DNA of 64,000 nucleotides from Malurus cyaneus samueli. Its lineage: Eukaryota; Chordata; Aves; Passeriformes; Maluridae. Each line of letters starts with the position of its first letter. Positions within the stretch are counted from its first letter, which is position 1. Made by a program: the position numbers and the translations under genes. This document shows positions 34,485 through 49,204 of this stretch, in pieces. The DNA lies in NCBI GenBank assembly GCA_009741485.1, contig CM019217.1, positions 43,750,266 through 43,814,265 of the forward strand, in the 5' to 3' direction. Under the pieces are notes generated by a model. The model made no database searches. It was not told where the DNA came from and saw only the letters and a list, made by a program, of their open reading frames with translations.

Positions 34485-37400
34485 CCCCAGCAATGGGCTG
34501 GGCATGGTGAGCCTTCTAAGTCAGCAGCTGAAGACCTGCCTGGTTGGGAATGACATGAAGTGGCAGTCATGTCACAGATGTTTTGCGACCCTGGTGAAAC
34601 TGATAGGTAGATGTCTCCCTTCCCTCCCCTATCTGCAGCCACCCTTGAATATAATCCTTATACTGGTAATTCAAATCAAAAGTCAAATGGTTAAGAAGGC
34701 AAAGCTACTGTTTTACCTCTACACACAATTGGTGATTTCAGTTTGAACAATACTGTTGGGGAAACTTTGCTAAAATCCCACCTCTGAGATATCTGTGTTG
34801 TGACTGAATGGTTTGATATCTCTCCTGACATGTCAGCTTAGGACTGTTATTAGCATGAACCACATTCATATACATGGGGGACTGATTTTTCTTCTTCTCC
34901 TATTCAAAAGATGAACAAGAGAGAGTACCTGGCCTACAGAACATTCCCACAAAACTTTCCACAAAAAGCTAGGTCCTCCTACATTCTGTTTCCAAAGGGA
35001 CTCTCCAGGTGGGATAAAGCAGGCATGAAGCTTTGCTTCAAAGCCCATAGCTTTTATTTTCCTTTCTTGTGTGGTGGAGATACTTTTACAAAAGAGACTC
35101 ATGCTACGTGAAGGTGAAGTGTTGTTTGGGATGGGGCTTCTCCAAGCAGGTGGTCAAAACTGGGGTTTCACAAAAAACTTGCTGGTGCCATGAGTCATTG
35201 GACATACTCTAACACAAAATCCCTCGAAGAGGTTTCACCATGGAGGGCAAAAATCCCTGGACTTTTAAATTAAAACAGAAAACTGCTCCATAAAATGCAC
35301 CGAATATCCAAACTGAGCTATAGAAGAGATTAACAATCACACAGAGAAGTACTTTATCAGAGGCTGTGCAAACAAACACACCTTTTTGTCTGTGAAACTC
35401 AAATGTTGTGTGAAGATGTGAAAGCATTAAACATTCTCTTTCACACAGAAAAGCAAAGGAGATTTGATGCATGGCGTTAACTTCAATTGGGTTTGAGGAA
35501 GTTCAGCATCAGCAGGAGACAGTCTAAAACTTACATGATGGAAAATTTTATGATTTATCAAGTATCACGTTCCTAGACAAATATTACACAAGAGTCAAGC
35601 CTCCCTGGCATCTGACTTTCAAACTCCAGGCTCTCATGTTCTAGCCACAGGACATACAACCACAAAGCATTATAATCAATCTTTTCCTTTTTAAAATTAA
35701 AAAAATGGAAAGTATTTTCAATAAAACATCTACTTCAATTTCTGAATTAATCTTATATACAAAATTAAAAAATAATTAGACAATGTCTTGAAACATATAT
35801 TCAGTGGCCCTAGAAAAGACAATATATTCAAAAAGAAAAGCAATAAAATGAAAGATTCCTTGAGCAGATTAGAAAAAGCTAAGCTGTCACTTAAACTCAT
35901 GTAGTTCTGACATTTTGCTGTGTAAAACCTTGAACTTCAAAGAGTACATCGCACAAAGACAGCAGCAGGGACAAATTGAGAAATAAACATTATAACAGGC
36001 TAAAGCAATGAACCTAATAGCTTATTTTTTACAAAATAAGGAAACACCTGACATAGAATGAGATAGCTCAACTACTTTTCATAGCTGTGCCAAATCTCCC
36101 AACACAAAAGCATAGGACAGCGAAAGCCAACATGGTTACACGACTTCTGGACTGAGCTAAGTAACGTCTAGCCAGCTCAGTGCAGAAGTGTCATGAACTT
36201 GGATCCCTCTCCTTTATCTGTGTGTATCCAATTCATGGACACTTGTGGCTTCCTCAAGCAAAGGACAGGGTGTTTGGGCGCACAGCTTAGGAGATGACAT
36301 TTCACTAGCACCAGTGTGCTTCCAGTAAGTTAACATACAGCACTCACACTTCTTCCCTCAAACTCTGATCATGCTATAAGGGACCTGGCTGAAATACTGC
36401 TGAGAAGGCAGTTAGACCAACAAAAGAAAGATGTGCACTCACAGCAGGACTCAGGCACACAAAGATGCAGCTGTAACCTGTGAACTTGCTGTTAGTTTCC
36501 TTCCAGCAGGGAGTTAGCTCACTCTAGGAATCCAAGCTTCTCATGATAGCCCAAGATCTGCAATAATGGCCTTCCAGTGAACAGATTCAGAAAAAAAAAA
36601 TGTAATTGCACTGTTATGATCTGCACATTGTTTGGCGTACCTCGTGGAACATAATAGCAACCTACAATCTACCATATGGCTGAGAAAGGCAGACTTTTAG
36701 TGGTAATTTAAAATGGCTTTCACCCATTCCATCAGTATTTATTGTATTTTCCACATCTTTTCCCACGTTATTACATCAGGTTCTATGAAAAAATACATTA
36801 ACAACACAATATTACATATGACTTCAGTCAGAGACAGATAGAAATGTCAATAGAAACCCTCTGTACAATATTACATCACTTATTCCAAAAGAAATCCCTC
36901 ATTGTCACACCACCTCAGTTAATTCCATGCCAGGTTTTTACATAGACAGGTTACTTTTATTTTAGGGTACTGACTGCTCATCAGATTTGCATTGCTTTTG
37001 AATACTGCAGTCTCTTTTCTCTCTTAGTCCTATTATAGTGAAAAACTTCTACTTCTGTCTGCTTGAATTGACATGCTTTGGATGCAGAAAAGAAATCTTA
37101 GCAGTAAATAAAGGAAGAGACAGATTCACAAAGAGGCACAGGCAGGGGTGTCAGCTCCTAACCACAAGGTGCCTTGCAGTCTGCAGATCCTCCTGCCAAA
37201 ATTTCTGTGCTTAAGCAATCCCCGGGAATGACACCCACAAAAGCCAGCGCATTAACACAGAGCTGTCTAACTTGGCTACTGTGGATGTTAAGATACTAAA
37301 TTCTCTCCATGAGCTTGATATTCTGATCTGGACGGCAGAAAAATGCCCATCTCAAACTGGGATTCATACATACTCCTTATCTTAAGTTTCCTTTCTTAAA

Positions 37401-37917
37401 AAAAAAAAAGTTGACTGGGGGAAGATATGAGAGCCAATTACAGTACTCAAGAGATGACAGATTTGGGTTTAAATCTCTTAGCAACCAGATAAAAGTTTAA
37501 CCAAAATTCTCTTATTTAATTGTATCTTTTTAGGTTACTATAACTTAGGATCCTCCTGAAGCTGTTGTCTTGATACTAGCAAATAACAAAGGGAATGAAG
37601 GAGGGAACAAAGCATAATCTTGTAGTCAGGCTGTTGTTTAAAGCACTAACCTTGAAAGTCCAACCTCTGCCTCAGTAAACTGGCTCATTAGGCGTAGGAT
37701 CAGGTTTCTGTGGCCCCGATGGTGGGAGCTGTTTTGCTGGGGTTCAACAGGTGCTTTCTGAGCTCTGCCAGACGAACTGTTTCAGAGAGGACAGGCACAG
37801 AGTCTTCCGTGCCTAGGTATGAGAGGGATGTCCAGCTGCTCAGCCCGTGTTGCTGCTGAGCATCTCCAGACACCTGGGTTACGTGGCAGGTTTTGAAGGC
37901 TGACTTTCCTGCCTGAA

Positions 37918-37948
37918 GTATTTAAGGCGGCCATTAGGTATTTAAGGC
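37918..37948 (+). repeat. GTATTTAAGGC doublet, 20-bp spacing
   Basis: GTATTTAAGGC occurs at 37918-37928 and again at 37938-37948, separated by GGCCATTAG. The CpG in the first spacer and the TATTTAA cores give it a superficially promoter-like look. Confidence 0.7.
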
Positions 37949-39321
37949 CATGTCTACAAATGTGGGAGCAGGGCCACCTGAGCTGGCAGGGATCTGCATA
38001 ATGACTCATAAAACAGAAATGCTGGGGAGTTCAGTGCACAAACACAAAATGTGGCTCTGTGCAAAGCCACTAACAAGCATCAGTGCTGTGCACAAGCCTG
38101 CACTACACTGCGACTTTTCCAGACTGAGGGTTCCTGAACTCAAGCCTACCCCAGAGAGTACGCAGGCCTTACATATGGCCTCAGTCCCTGTATGGATCTT
38201 GCTTGAGTTCAGCAAAGAAATAGTCATTATGGGGACTAAAACAAAACTGATTTCATCTAGCCTAGAACACACAGGAAATAGATCAAAGGTGGATTTCTGC
38301 CTGGGTGTCTCATGGATTGCAATTTTAGTTAACGCTTATGACTGCAGGGCTGTCTACTCCTTTCCTTGTTTTAGAAGCACAAATCATTGCCAAGGCTCTG
38401 GCAGCCAGGACAGAAAATAGTGACAAATAGTGTAAGCTGATCTGGCAGGCTTCATTAAGGGCAGATTAAACATTGACAGTCCCCAAGGTTTTTGTGATAT
38501 GATTGCATGACATGGCCAATGAACTAGTCACTCCCTAGGGTGAGAAGCAGAGATGATGTTCAACTGCCTGGAGAGTGGAACATAGACTATTCTGTGAAAT
38601 TACATCTTACGACAATATAAGATGCAAAGCACCATCTCTGAACAAGGTGCTTCACCTCAAGTAAACCTTATGACTAGCTTAATAAAAGTCTTGTCTATTG
38701 TGAAGAGAGCTGAGTGATGTAGAAAAGGAATCAACAGACTTGCAAAAGGCCAAGACAGCAATTCAACAGTCTGTCCCAGTCAGGATATCTTGCCTTTTTT
38801 TTTCCTATGCAAAGACCATAGCTCTCATAATTTATTTTTCAAGAAATATTTGAGAATGGTCCCTCATTTACTGGATCAAACATTATTATATCAGAATGTC
38901 AAGAATCTCTGAGTTTCTGTGCTTATGATAAGGTTGTCTGGAATCTAAAATGGTCCCCTCATTGTCCTACCAGTAACCAGATGATTTTCCTTGCTCTACA
39001 AGGATGGGGAATCTGTAAGTTTCTATTGACAAAGACTGCATGATCACATTTCCCTTTTCAATCCGTAATACTCCGAACACTTTCACATTTTCTTTTACAT
39101 CACCAGACCAAATAAATTGGTCCTACTTGAAAAGTTACCACTTAACCTCAAAATGAGAATATTATGCACCACTCTTTCTTTGTAGGTCCAGAGTAGTTAG
39201 AGTCGAAAGAAGCTTCACTGGTTATATACAGCCATAGCACAGGAGGTTGCATTAAGATAATGATACACAGAAGAGTCAAATTTGTCACTGAGCATCTGAA
39301 ATTAAAGAATTCTGGTGCTAC

Positions 39322-40080
39322 AGAAATCAGAGCATCATAAAGACTGGAAAAGATCTCCAAGATCACAAACCTAATCTTTGACCAAATGTGCAACCATGTC
39401 CACCAAACCACAGCATTAGGTCTACTTGTTTTTTAAATACTTCTAGAGACAGTGACTCCACCACATCCCTGGGGAGCCTGTTCCAGTGCTTAAAAAATTT
39501 TTTTCTAATATCCAATCTAATCTTCATGGCAAAACTTGAGGCCATTTCTTCCTTGCGTGTTGCTTGTTGCTTGAGAGAAGAGACCAACCCCCACCTCACC
39601 ACAATCTCCTTTCAGGCAGTTTTGGAGAGTGATAAGATTTCCCCCCGCCAAGTCTCTTTTTCTCCATGCTAAACACCCGCAGCTCCCTCAGCTGCTCCAC
39701 ATCAGACTTGTGCTCAGACTCTTCACCAACCTCACTGCCTTTCTCACACTCCAGCACCTCAATGTCTTTTTTGTAGAGAGAGGCCCAGAACTGAACAAGA
39801 TATGAGGTGAGGCCTCACCAGGACCAAATACAGAGGGACGATACTGTCCTGGTCCTGATGGACACACTATTCCTGATACAAGCCAGGATGTCACTGACTT
39901 TCTTAGCCACCTGGGAACACATCTGACTGGGGACCAGCACCTCCATGTCCTTCACCATCAAGCAGCTTTCCAGCCACTCTGCCCATAATCGCGTAGCACT
40001 TCCTCAGGATGCTGTGACACAAGTGCAGACTCAGCAGCTTGCTTCATTGAAAGTCATACAGTTGGCCTTGGCCCATTGAA
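39322..40080 (-). mobile_element. CR1 LINE fragment, 5'-truncated
   Basis: CR1 is the dominant non-LTR retrotransposon of birds. The minus strand carries the 3' part of ORF2 and the short 3' end. In the minus frame around 39363-39602, the residues HWNRLPRDVVESLSLEVFKK are the hallmark C-terminus of CR1 ORF2. The plus strand shows the familiar reverse-complement text, such as GGCCTCACCAG near 39809 and ACACTATTCCTGATACAAGCC near 39865-39885. The 3' end (39322-39350) is degenerate, and the element is truncated at about 40080 as is usual for CR1. Frame breaks between 39602 and 40080 show it is dead. Boundaries are approximate to about 15 bp. Confidence 0.93.
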
Positions 40081-43000
40081 AAGAAAGGTAATAACCTCAT
40101 CCATGCCATATCATTTTATCCAGAAAGGCAGGAAATTCATATATACAATCACTAGCATTAAAATCAAAAGTCGAAACAATTCTCCGAGCTTCCATAGGAC
40201 AGGAGATTTCTAAGTTAGGCAGAAAATGATATGAAGTTCCATGTTTCTCTGTTAAGATCTGAATTGTATCTAATGACATAATTTGGAAGAGAGAAAAAGT
40301 GCTGCTGAATGTGTCTCATGGCCACAGAGCACTGTATCCAAGAGGCACAGCATGGCTTCTTAGCTGTCTCATGGATGTAGTCACATGGAAGACCTGTTTT
40401 TCAGTGCTGCAGGTTCTGCCTTTAACAGCCATTAGTGATTTCAACCACATCTGGACAAGTTTTAATGTCATTATATGTAGCAAAAGCCTCTTGAACACAG
40501 TACATGTAGTGTCCTGTTTGAAGTGGCCTAGCCTGCCTTTATTACTAAATAAAATTGTTTTGTATGCTTACAGTTATTGCAGGACATAATAAGAGACAGC
40601 ATGTGAAACTTAGGTGCTGGTTTACACGGGGGAAGAGGGATCTGTAAAAGGGAAGTCAATCACAGTATGTCTGAAAAACAAATGAACAGCTGTTGGCACA
40701 TCTTAGTCCTTGCCTTGTCCACCATCCCTATTCTTCCTGCATTTTAGTGCTTTGACATCATCACCACAACCAGCATCCACAACTTCTCCACTTAGCTCTT
40801 TCAGACCAGGGAACCCAAAAAAGAGCAAGAAATAATTACTTTTACGTCTCCTGCTTCATCAACGCAGCATGGAGACAGTTTGTTACTTTCTCTGACACCA
40901 TTTGTGCCCTAGAAGTTCTAAACTGAAATTAATGTGTCCTGACTCCAGGGACATCCAGAGGGAGCTTCCTATAGCACTGCTTACTTAGAATGTCCTTATA
41001 CTTGTCAAATACAAAGAAACAAATGAAAACACACAAACCAAAATTGTCTACCAAGAGAGTTATATTCCAATGCCACTGACGCATTAAGTTAGTTAGATCT
41101 TTTTATGGCTTTACCTCCAATTTAGAGTGAATTGAGCAACTTTCTGGGTATGTAGGGATTCCAAGGGGAATGGAATGATGAAAACACTCATTCAAAACAC
41201 TCATCAGCAATCTTTTCCAGCACTCCAGTCCAAATCAGCTATTTCAGTGAATTACTTATAATTTAGGAACCACACACTATGTCATGCCTTCAAAAAATAA
41301 ATTCCTAGAGACAACTAGAATGCTGCAGAAACCACTATGAATTAAGACAAAGATTGTTGGAAAAGGGAGGAAAGAGCTGCAAGGATGTATGCTAGCAGTA
41401 TCTTTCATCTCTTTTAAGTTTTGCAGAAATCGTTGTCCATGCACAGAGAATTCCTTGACTTCTAGAAGTGAATGGGCTCTAGGTTGGTGGGAAGGAACCA
41501 AAGATGTCAGTCTGCTCCTACAATAATTTTCTATAGATAATACAGAGAATTCAGAGAATTATTTAGACACATCTCAGATAATCCCAGTGCCTCAAACTAA
41601 AATTTCGACTCGTAAGAGTCACAAACTTCCTCCTGCTCCCAGGCTGGAACTGAAATCAGGAAACAGAAAACAAACCCTTGGTTTTGCAGCATAATACTCT
41701 CATGTATACTCCTGAGGTAGGATTCTGCCTTGGTCTGCCAAGATTTTTTTTTGTCAATCTCTCTCATTGTATCCTTCAATCTGAAGCTAGGTATCAAAAA
41801 ATACTACTACTAGTTTTGCCTTCTCAAAATACAGTCCTGCTGCAGTAGATGACATCCATGAGGGGGTCCTCAGTAGAAAAATGTGATAATGTGTGGCTTT
41901 CAACTGCACCTTGGTTTCTGAAAGCAAGAAAACTTTGATAAACTCCTGTTTTTGCCATTTTCTTTTGGCTAGTTCTATGCTGAGCCTGAAGGCTCTTCAC
42001 TGACTCCACACAGTGCCTAATACTGGTGCCTAAGCTTAACCTGTTAGGACCAAGCACAATTTTTACAGCCACTGGCAGAACTGGAATTCCTGAAACAGGT
42101 ATTACACACCAAAAAGCAGAGCACTTGTATTGATATTCGAGCACTTGTCTCAAATTAATAGTCTTACTTCTAAGCAGATTCACAGCATCATTCCAGTGTT
42201 TACAGAAATACTCACTATACTGTTCAAGGATACAAATGTTCCATTACAATCTTTGCACATGCTGTGTGCAGACATGTTCCTGCTTTCTCAGCTCAGATGT
42301 AGCACCATCTGCATCTAAATATCTGTGTGCTAGGAATATTAGATCCTTACTGATTCTACTTTGCTGAAGAACGTCATGTTCTTCCCTGTGCAAAACTAAT
42401 TTCCCAGATTCTGCTACAATCAGCAGTATGCCCAAGCAAACAACTGCTCTAATGGGATTCATTACAGACAAAATGGGATTGAAATCCCATTGTTGATTAG
42501 TGAAAAAAACCCACGTTCATTTCATTCAGCATGAGCATCTTATTTGCCTTGTATTCCTTGAAAATAAAATGTGCCTGGGAAGAGCACACATTTGTCAGGG
42601 ATGTCTTAAATCTCTGTTTTAAATCTCTGTTTTGAGCAGTTAGTGGCAACTTCTCTCCTTTTAAAATTAAGGAAACTCTACTACTATTTTTCACGGAAGC
42701 ACCATTTTCTTGCTATGAACTCTCAGCACCTCAGTATAAAATACTTGAAGATAAACATTAAACTGATCAACAGTAAGGTCCAATTAAACTTGATAATTTG
42801 ATTACATAAGTTATTGCTTTTAGAGACTGTATGAAAACATACTAGATAATGAGAAGGACATTTTCATTTCATGGTCTCTCAACCCCCTAAGCCTTTCAAT
42901 AATCCCTTCAGTACAGATGTTCCTTCTGGCAAGATGGCTTGATAGCTGTGCTATAGTCAACTAAACCTGGCCATCCTGGCAACATTGAGAATTACTATCA

Positions 43001-46000
43001 GAGAAGATCACACTCATAACCACTGCCTGACAAACAACTGACTGCTGTGATCTCATCTATGGAGCCTCACCTTTCTTTCCTTGCCGTATCCCTTCCTATA
43101 AGTGCAAACAATGGATGCACAGCTATTACTCTGTGTTGCTGGCAACTGGGAATAGAAATTGTACTACCATCTTTTGACTGTAAGGAGAACTACATCTTTA
43201 GGAAGCCTCCCTCCTATATTAAGTCACTGCAGGAAGTAATCTTTAATTCAGAGAATGAAACATACAGATCCACTAAAATGTGAAAACACAAAATGAACAG
43301 TGTAGTGTGTGAGCAAAGCCCTTTACAAAAAGCAATTTTGTTTGAAAATATTCTTAAGAAGGCCCATAATTTTGGGCAATCCAAGTATATTCAGGAAAAA
43401 AACACATTAAATCCTAACTGTGTTGGCTGTGGTGCTTCTACATCTATTTCACATGTCCTAGCTAAGTGTTTGGAAGCAGCCCTACTATGACAGCTCCATG
43501 TTTCTTTGGCACTTCCAGCCTGTGACTGCAGTGGTGCTCAGTTCTTGGGCAGATCAGTACAGATTGAAGTTGGTATTAAATACAGATTTTGATTATCATT
43601 GAGCAATTTATGCCTACATCAATTCAGAAGTGACGGACACTACCACTTATGGAATGTACATTGATCTATGCAAAATTATTTCAGTTCCTAGGGAGGTTTC
43701 ATACAGAATCAGTAACTGAAAGTCCTTACTGAAAGTCTTAGATCCAAGGATTCTTACATTTTTATGCCTAGACAAAGTTCTTCTGAAACAAATCACAAAC
43801 ACTTTGGAGATGCTCATAACAGATCTTCAGAAGCTGGTTATTCTACATGGTGCTTGTACACAAAATTCAAATATTTTGAAACCAAGTTAAAAGATAATAC
43901 TTACACTTCCAGGCAATTGCAGATACATCTCATGTATTTATAAAAGGTAAATTCCAAAGCACTGCAAATAGACAAACATAATTAAAGTCCAAAGCAATAT
44001 GCTAAAAGGTACACTCCTTTTGACATTATGAACAGTTTGGGGAGTGGAGTGTTTAATAACATTCCTCTGCATAGCAACAATGGTTCTGCTGGATATCTGA
44101 CAACAGAAACACTGGTTTAATACCCTGTGATCTAGCAACAGCATTTTTGCCAGTCCCTGAAAAGAAACCACTGGCATTTTGGGTGTGCATTATGGCATGT
44201 GTGGTTTAGTAGTGCTTAACCATTTTTTAAATCTTGGTTTGGGTGAAGTTTGCTAAAGGCCTCAGTGGAGTTGGGCTTTCATGCATAATATTTAAGAAGA
44301 GAGGTTACGGTCTGAAGAAGAGCAAAGGAAAAAGTAAAAAAGTTATTTTTTTCCATTGCAAAGAAAGAGGACACAATAAAAACTAATGGGTAAATACCAA
44401 ATTTTTGATAATTTTTTTCCCCAAACAGTTATGCTGTGCGGTACACAATTTTTAATAAACTCACAATTAATTTATCTATGTACGTACACAAGGAAATTGG
44501 AAAACAGTACATACATATACACAGGCCAAAAAGTCAATATAGGTGTTTTTCCTTTTCTTCTCTCATTAGCATATGTCACTAATAATTCATCTCTTGGGTG
44601 TATCTGGAGTTACATAGGGTAAGAAAGAACAGAGCAGAGCTACTAATTCAAAGAGCTCTTTTTGTGCTCACACGTAAGGTTATTGAGCTACTACGAAACA
44701 GTTGTCAGAGGTCTTCACAGTCACATTTCAATCTGATTTTTGATTAACCTTCTCTGTAATAGACCATCATATACCACAGTACCACAGTATCTAACTCCTT
44801 CACACTGGAAAACCTGGGCACAGACTCAGTGTTTATTCCTCCTGGATGGAGAGAATGCTTCACTGCTAAATAATTCAACAAAATCACCTTTTATTCAAAA
44901 CCACTTTGTGTATTCCCTACTCTTCAGCAGCAATGAAAGCGCTCCTTCCCTCCCACATGACTCCCTTAAATTATGTAGAATCTACTTTTATCCAAGGTAT
45001 TTATAAATAGAGAATGAAAACCAGTTTTTCTAACACTAGTAACAATGCTTCTTTAGTTGTACACAGCATATAAAAAGTTGACCACTACAGTAAATCCTTT
45101 CCATCTGGTGGTTCTGAAAATAACTTGTCACAGGATATCTCAAGGCCTAGGAACCCTTGATCTCAAATCCACTGTTTTACCAAAGATGCTGGCTATTTAC
45201 ATGATGAGCCTTGAGAATTGGAAATGTACCTAACTTTTGATCTCTCTTACATGTCTGTACCTGGTATAATTTTTGGTATAAGGATATGGCTTTTTGAAAA
45301 GTTACGAACTGAGGTTTCAGCATCATCAGCCATAATGATTCTCTCCCAAAGGGATAATGATTTGTTTGTAGTCCAGTGAAGCAACCGGCCTGTATGTCAA
45401 CTGGAAAGGAAATACTGTCGAGCTAACAGCTGAAATACATCAGCATTTCTACAGTAACTGTTATGTGTCCTGTATGAGAATATTTAAACAGACCCCTAAG
45501 AAAGTGATTAATTACAGGAAAATATGAGGAAAAAGAAAGGGAATTCTTGAATCTGAACACAATTCCAAAAGTTTGACTACTTACCACATGCATGTAACCC
45601 CTAAAGATAGGGGTTTTTTTTCAGTGACATTTAAATCCAAAGCAGTGGGCTTTGTCCAAGACCTGGATCCCAGCCATAAAGCACCAGAGTATTCTGACTG
45701 CTTGCTGGCTGAAGATGTAAAGTTAGATATCTAGATTTGCTTTTAATTCTGTTGGCTTGCCTCTACACCTACTAACCTTGCTGTCTGTATTTGGCTTATG
45801 TAAATATATTATCCTTTGATTTATCTTAGAAGGGATTTTAGGTTAACTGGCAATAAATACAATATTCTGCTCTAATGAGTGTGGATGAACATGAAGACAT
45901 GGGTATTGGACCCATTTTCAAGGTGCCCAGTCCCCACCACTATTAATTATACAGAATAAAGAAAAAGTGAGAAGGACTTCCTTTTTCTAAGCTGTTCTGC

Positions 46001-49000
46001 CCACTGGAAAGCTGGCAATTCAGTGCTAGTGTGGAGAAAATGTCATCCCCACTGATTAGCACTGGCTGGAGATATCCCAGCATGCAAGAGACCTTTAGGG
46101 AGAATGCCAGAACCATGAATCAAACCTCTTCAATTATTCATGACACATGGCTCCATCTGGGCTAGGCAGCACTGAGCAAGAACCTGATGTGTACATGTAT
46201 ATTCCTAAAAACTGCATCAGTAATGTTTTGCACATTCCCCAAGATTGAATGTTCCTGTTCCTTGCTCAGCAATGACAAGAGATACTTCTCCTTCCAAAAG
46301 AATAGTTATCAGTCATAAGTCCAATGTATGACAAGACTGCAAAGGCAACGACTTCCATGCATTGCCTCTTAAGTACATTATTAACTTGCTTACTCATCAC
46401 TGTTCTTTCCAAAGATTTCCAACACAATACAAACATCCAGGCAAGTGGAAAAATAAAGGTTTTTAAGGTTACATATTACTTGGTTCATGAGTTGGAGCTA
46501 TATACTCTGTATCATGTTTGGTTAGAGAGGTCTTTTCTAACAATTTTCTCATTTGCAGTACTAAACAGAAATATTTGTGGTGACATTAGAAAGTGTTCGG
46601 AATGTGGATTCCTTCCTATTTCACTAGGAATTCTGAATTAGACCCCTGTTGAAAGAACCAATCCAAGCAAAATAAAAAACACTTGTATAGAAAACTGATC
46701 CACAAAATAGCAGTGTTTGCTGCATGGACAGCAATATTTCATGGTTTTTTCATTTTCACAGAAACAATTTTCATATGCTTAATTACTGGCTACAAGTGAA
46801 TTCTGAGATTTTTTTCTACATGCCACAGCATGAAACAGATGATCTGCATTTGATCCTAAATGCCCAGCAGGTCTATGTTCTGGTATGTCTCTGTCTCTCG
46901 TCCCATTTTTCTTTATAAACTCAAACTTCTTTTTGAAATGTGCCCACCTTATGCATATGTTTTCAAGCTTTTATTCTATACCAAAAATACCTGGAAAACA
47001 AGATGACAGATAGCATAAGGGGAAAAAAAAGCTACAGTTATTTAAAAAAGTATGGCTTGGCAGCATATTCTGGAAAATGCTGAAGGGTTTGTGGAATAAA
47101 TTCCATTTGGCAAGTTTAGAGATAAAATAATACAGCTGCTTTCAAACACCAAATGCACCACTAAAAAGTCTCTAAAATTTCTGAAACATATTAAATCAAC
47201 AAAACATACCATCCTCCTACACAAAACAAAAACAACAGCAACAAAAGAACTTCAAAACATTCCTATTTAGATAGACTTCAATGCTAGCTGCAGTATGTCT
47301 GTTCCAGGCAGTTAGTCAAAGAATACACTTATATGCCACAAAGGGCATAGAGTTGAGGGATTTTATGATGCTTCAGGCTATTGTAAAGCTAGGCAAAAAG
47401 ATGAAAGCAGTCATGCTAATGAGGGACCTGGGATAAGAAAACAGGCTGAGCCATGACTACTGGGATCCTTTGCAAACCGCTTCTATCCTCTTGATTACAG
47501 TCTTTCAGTGAGTGCATGGTTGAACAGGAGTTACTGGCTTAGTGTACATTGAAGTTGGTCGTGACTTTCTACTACATTTAAAAGGACTTTGAATCAGATG
47601 CTAAAAGAATTAACTCCATCTATTTATGCATCCTTTCTTCCAAATTTAGGTATAACCTGTTCAATTCCTTCATGACACACAGGGCACATAAAACACCCTT
47701 CTAGTAAAACTGGATCTTGGAACCCTACGAAAGGAACTATCTCCTTCATTGTAATAGGAGAAAATATTCAGAGGACTCTCTGCAGAAATGGCAAGAACAC
47801 CATCCTTTTAATTCTAAAGAGAATCTGTCCTTTCAGGCTGTTGTTCCTTGTCATTGTTCCTTCAACAGAATATCCACTGGCACAGATTCCTAGCCATAGC
47901 TCCTCACAGCCACAGCCTCATGGCAGAAGTTTATACCCTGAACAATCCAACAACTCATGGGACTGCATTCCAAAACAGACTTGCTAAAAGGACTGGCCCT
48001 AGTGAAGTGTGAACATATTTTGCTTCACTTTAAAATTGAATGTTTCACAGAAGGTTGGAAGTCAGCCACACTAGTACAAGTGAGGGTAAGATAGTTTCCA
48101 GTAAAAAAAAGACAAGTGAGCCATTGGAAATTACTGGCAGAATACTACCCTGGGACAACAACCTGGATGTCCAAAATGTTAGCATAATGTCCTTATGGAA
48201 AGAGTCCTCCTTGTAGGTAACTAATAATCAAAGGTAAGAAGCAAAATGAATAAACATTCTATTGAAAGTTCCTTTCATCTCTCCTTATCTCCTGATAATT
48301 TTACAGCAGCAGTCGTGAGGAGCTTTAAAACTAACATTTCAAGCTGGTGATTTCCAACTAGTCTTAAAAAAGATAAGAATCACAGTATGAAAAATAAACA
48401 CGAACTTTTCCATTTCTAAAAATACACACACAAAGAACATTAAAGAGACTTGTGCTGAAATGGCTGGAGATAGAAGGCACATATTTGGCAGGCAACATGA
48501 CTAAATAAGAATAAATACCTCCACATTTTCCAATTAAAATGGGATTTACTTTGACTGATCTGCTGCAAACCAGTCTTTTTGTCCTTTATCAAGTGTTTTC
48601 TCTCAGCTCGAAAGGAAGCAGCTAAGGAACATCATGCTGTGCTTGTGTACAATTAACTTAGCCAAGCATTGAAACATTCAAAGAAGAAACAGAACAGGCC
48701 TGTCTGGGATATGCAGATTTTTGTTCTGTGCTTACACAGTGCTGTATATCCAGTATGGTAAAAGTACCATAGCTTCTAATATCTGTGTATTTTTTATATC
48801 CTATTAACATAACACCTCCACCATCTCTATAAAAACAATTGAGTGAATTACAAAACCAAAAAAAATCCTAGAAAGTTCTATTTGATAATGAATATAGGCA
48901 TATGGGGCATCAATACCCAAAGGGATGCCTATGTGTGCCTATTGATTAAGTTGTTTATAATTAAGCAGAGCCATCCCACTATGGAGGCTCTATGTAATTT

Positions 49001-49204
49001 CTAACACATTATCTCAGCCCTATGATTTCACACATTTGGAGAGCTCCAGCATGGTCTCTTACATTTCACCTTATACCGCCTCCCTGAACACAACATGTGT
49101 ATTTCCAATACTCTACTTGGCCTTTAATTTGCCAGCAATTGCATTGTCAGGAATAAAGCAAACAAACAGAAAACATCTTGCTTTTTGTCACTTTTCATGT
49201 CCAG
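40081..49204. other. Non-coding stretch between the two CR1 copies
   Basis: No gene recognised in about 9 kb. It holds a 13-bp doublet (42608-42633), short A- and T-runs, and chance open frames up to 119 codons (41824-42183 minus) without domain signatures. No further CR1 3' ends were seen on either strand. Confidence 0.55.
42608..42633 (+). repeat. Two-copy 13-bp tandem duplication
   Basis: AAATCTCTGTTTT occurs twice head-to-tail without mismatch. Confidence 0.75.

Larger units (their letters stand above)
33851..39321. other. Non-coding stretch, no gene recognised
   Basis: Contains a G-quadruplex motif (34459-34484), A-runs near 36591 and 37399, and a 20-bp-period doublet at 37918-37948. 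The longest open frame of the window, 156 codons at 37950-38420 (plus), starts directly after this doublet. It has no recognisable domain and is about as long as chance predicts. Confidence 0.55.

Noticed and set aside
37440..37485. Possible MIR fragment (GATTTGGGTTTAAATCTC)
   Set aside because: Too short and degenerate, no supporting core sequence.
37950..38420. 156-codon plus-strand open frame as a protein gene
   Set aside because: Length is near the chance maximum, no recognised domain, and no clear splice or promoter context beyond a short doublet.
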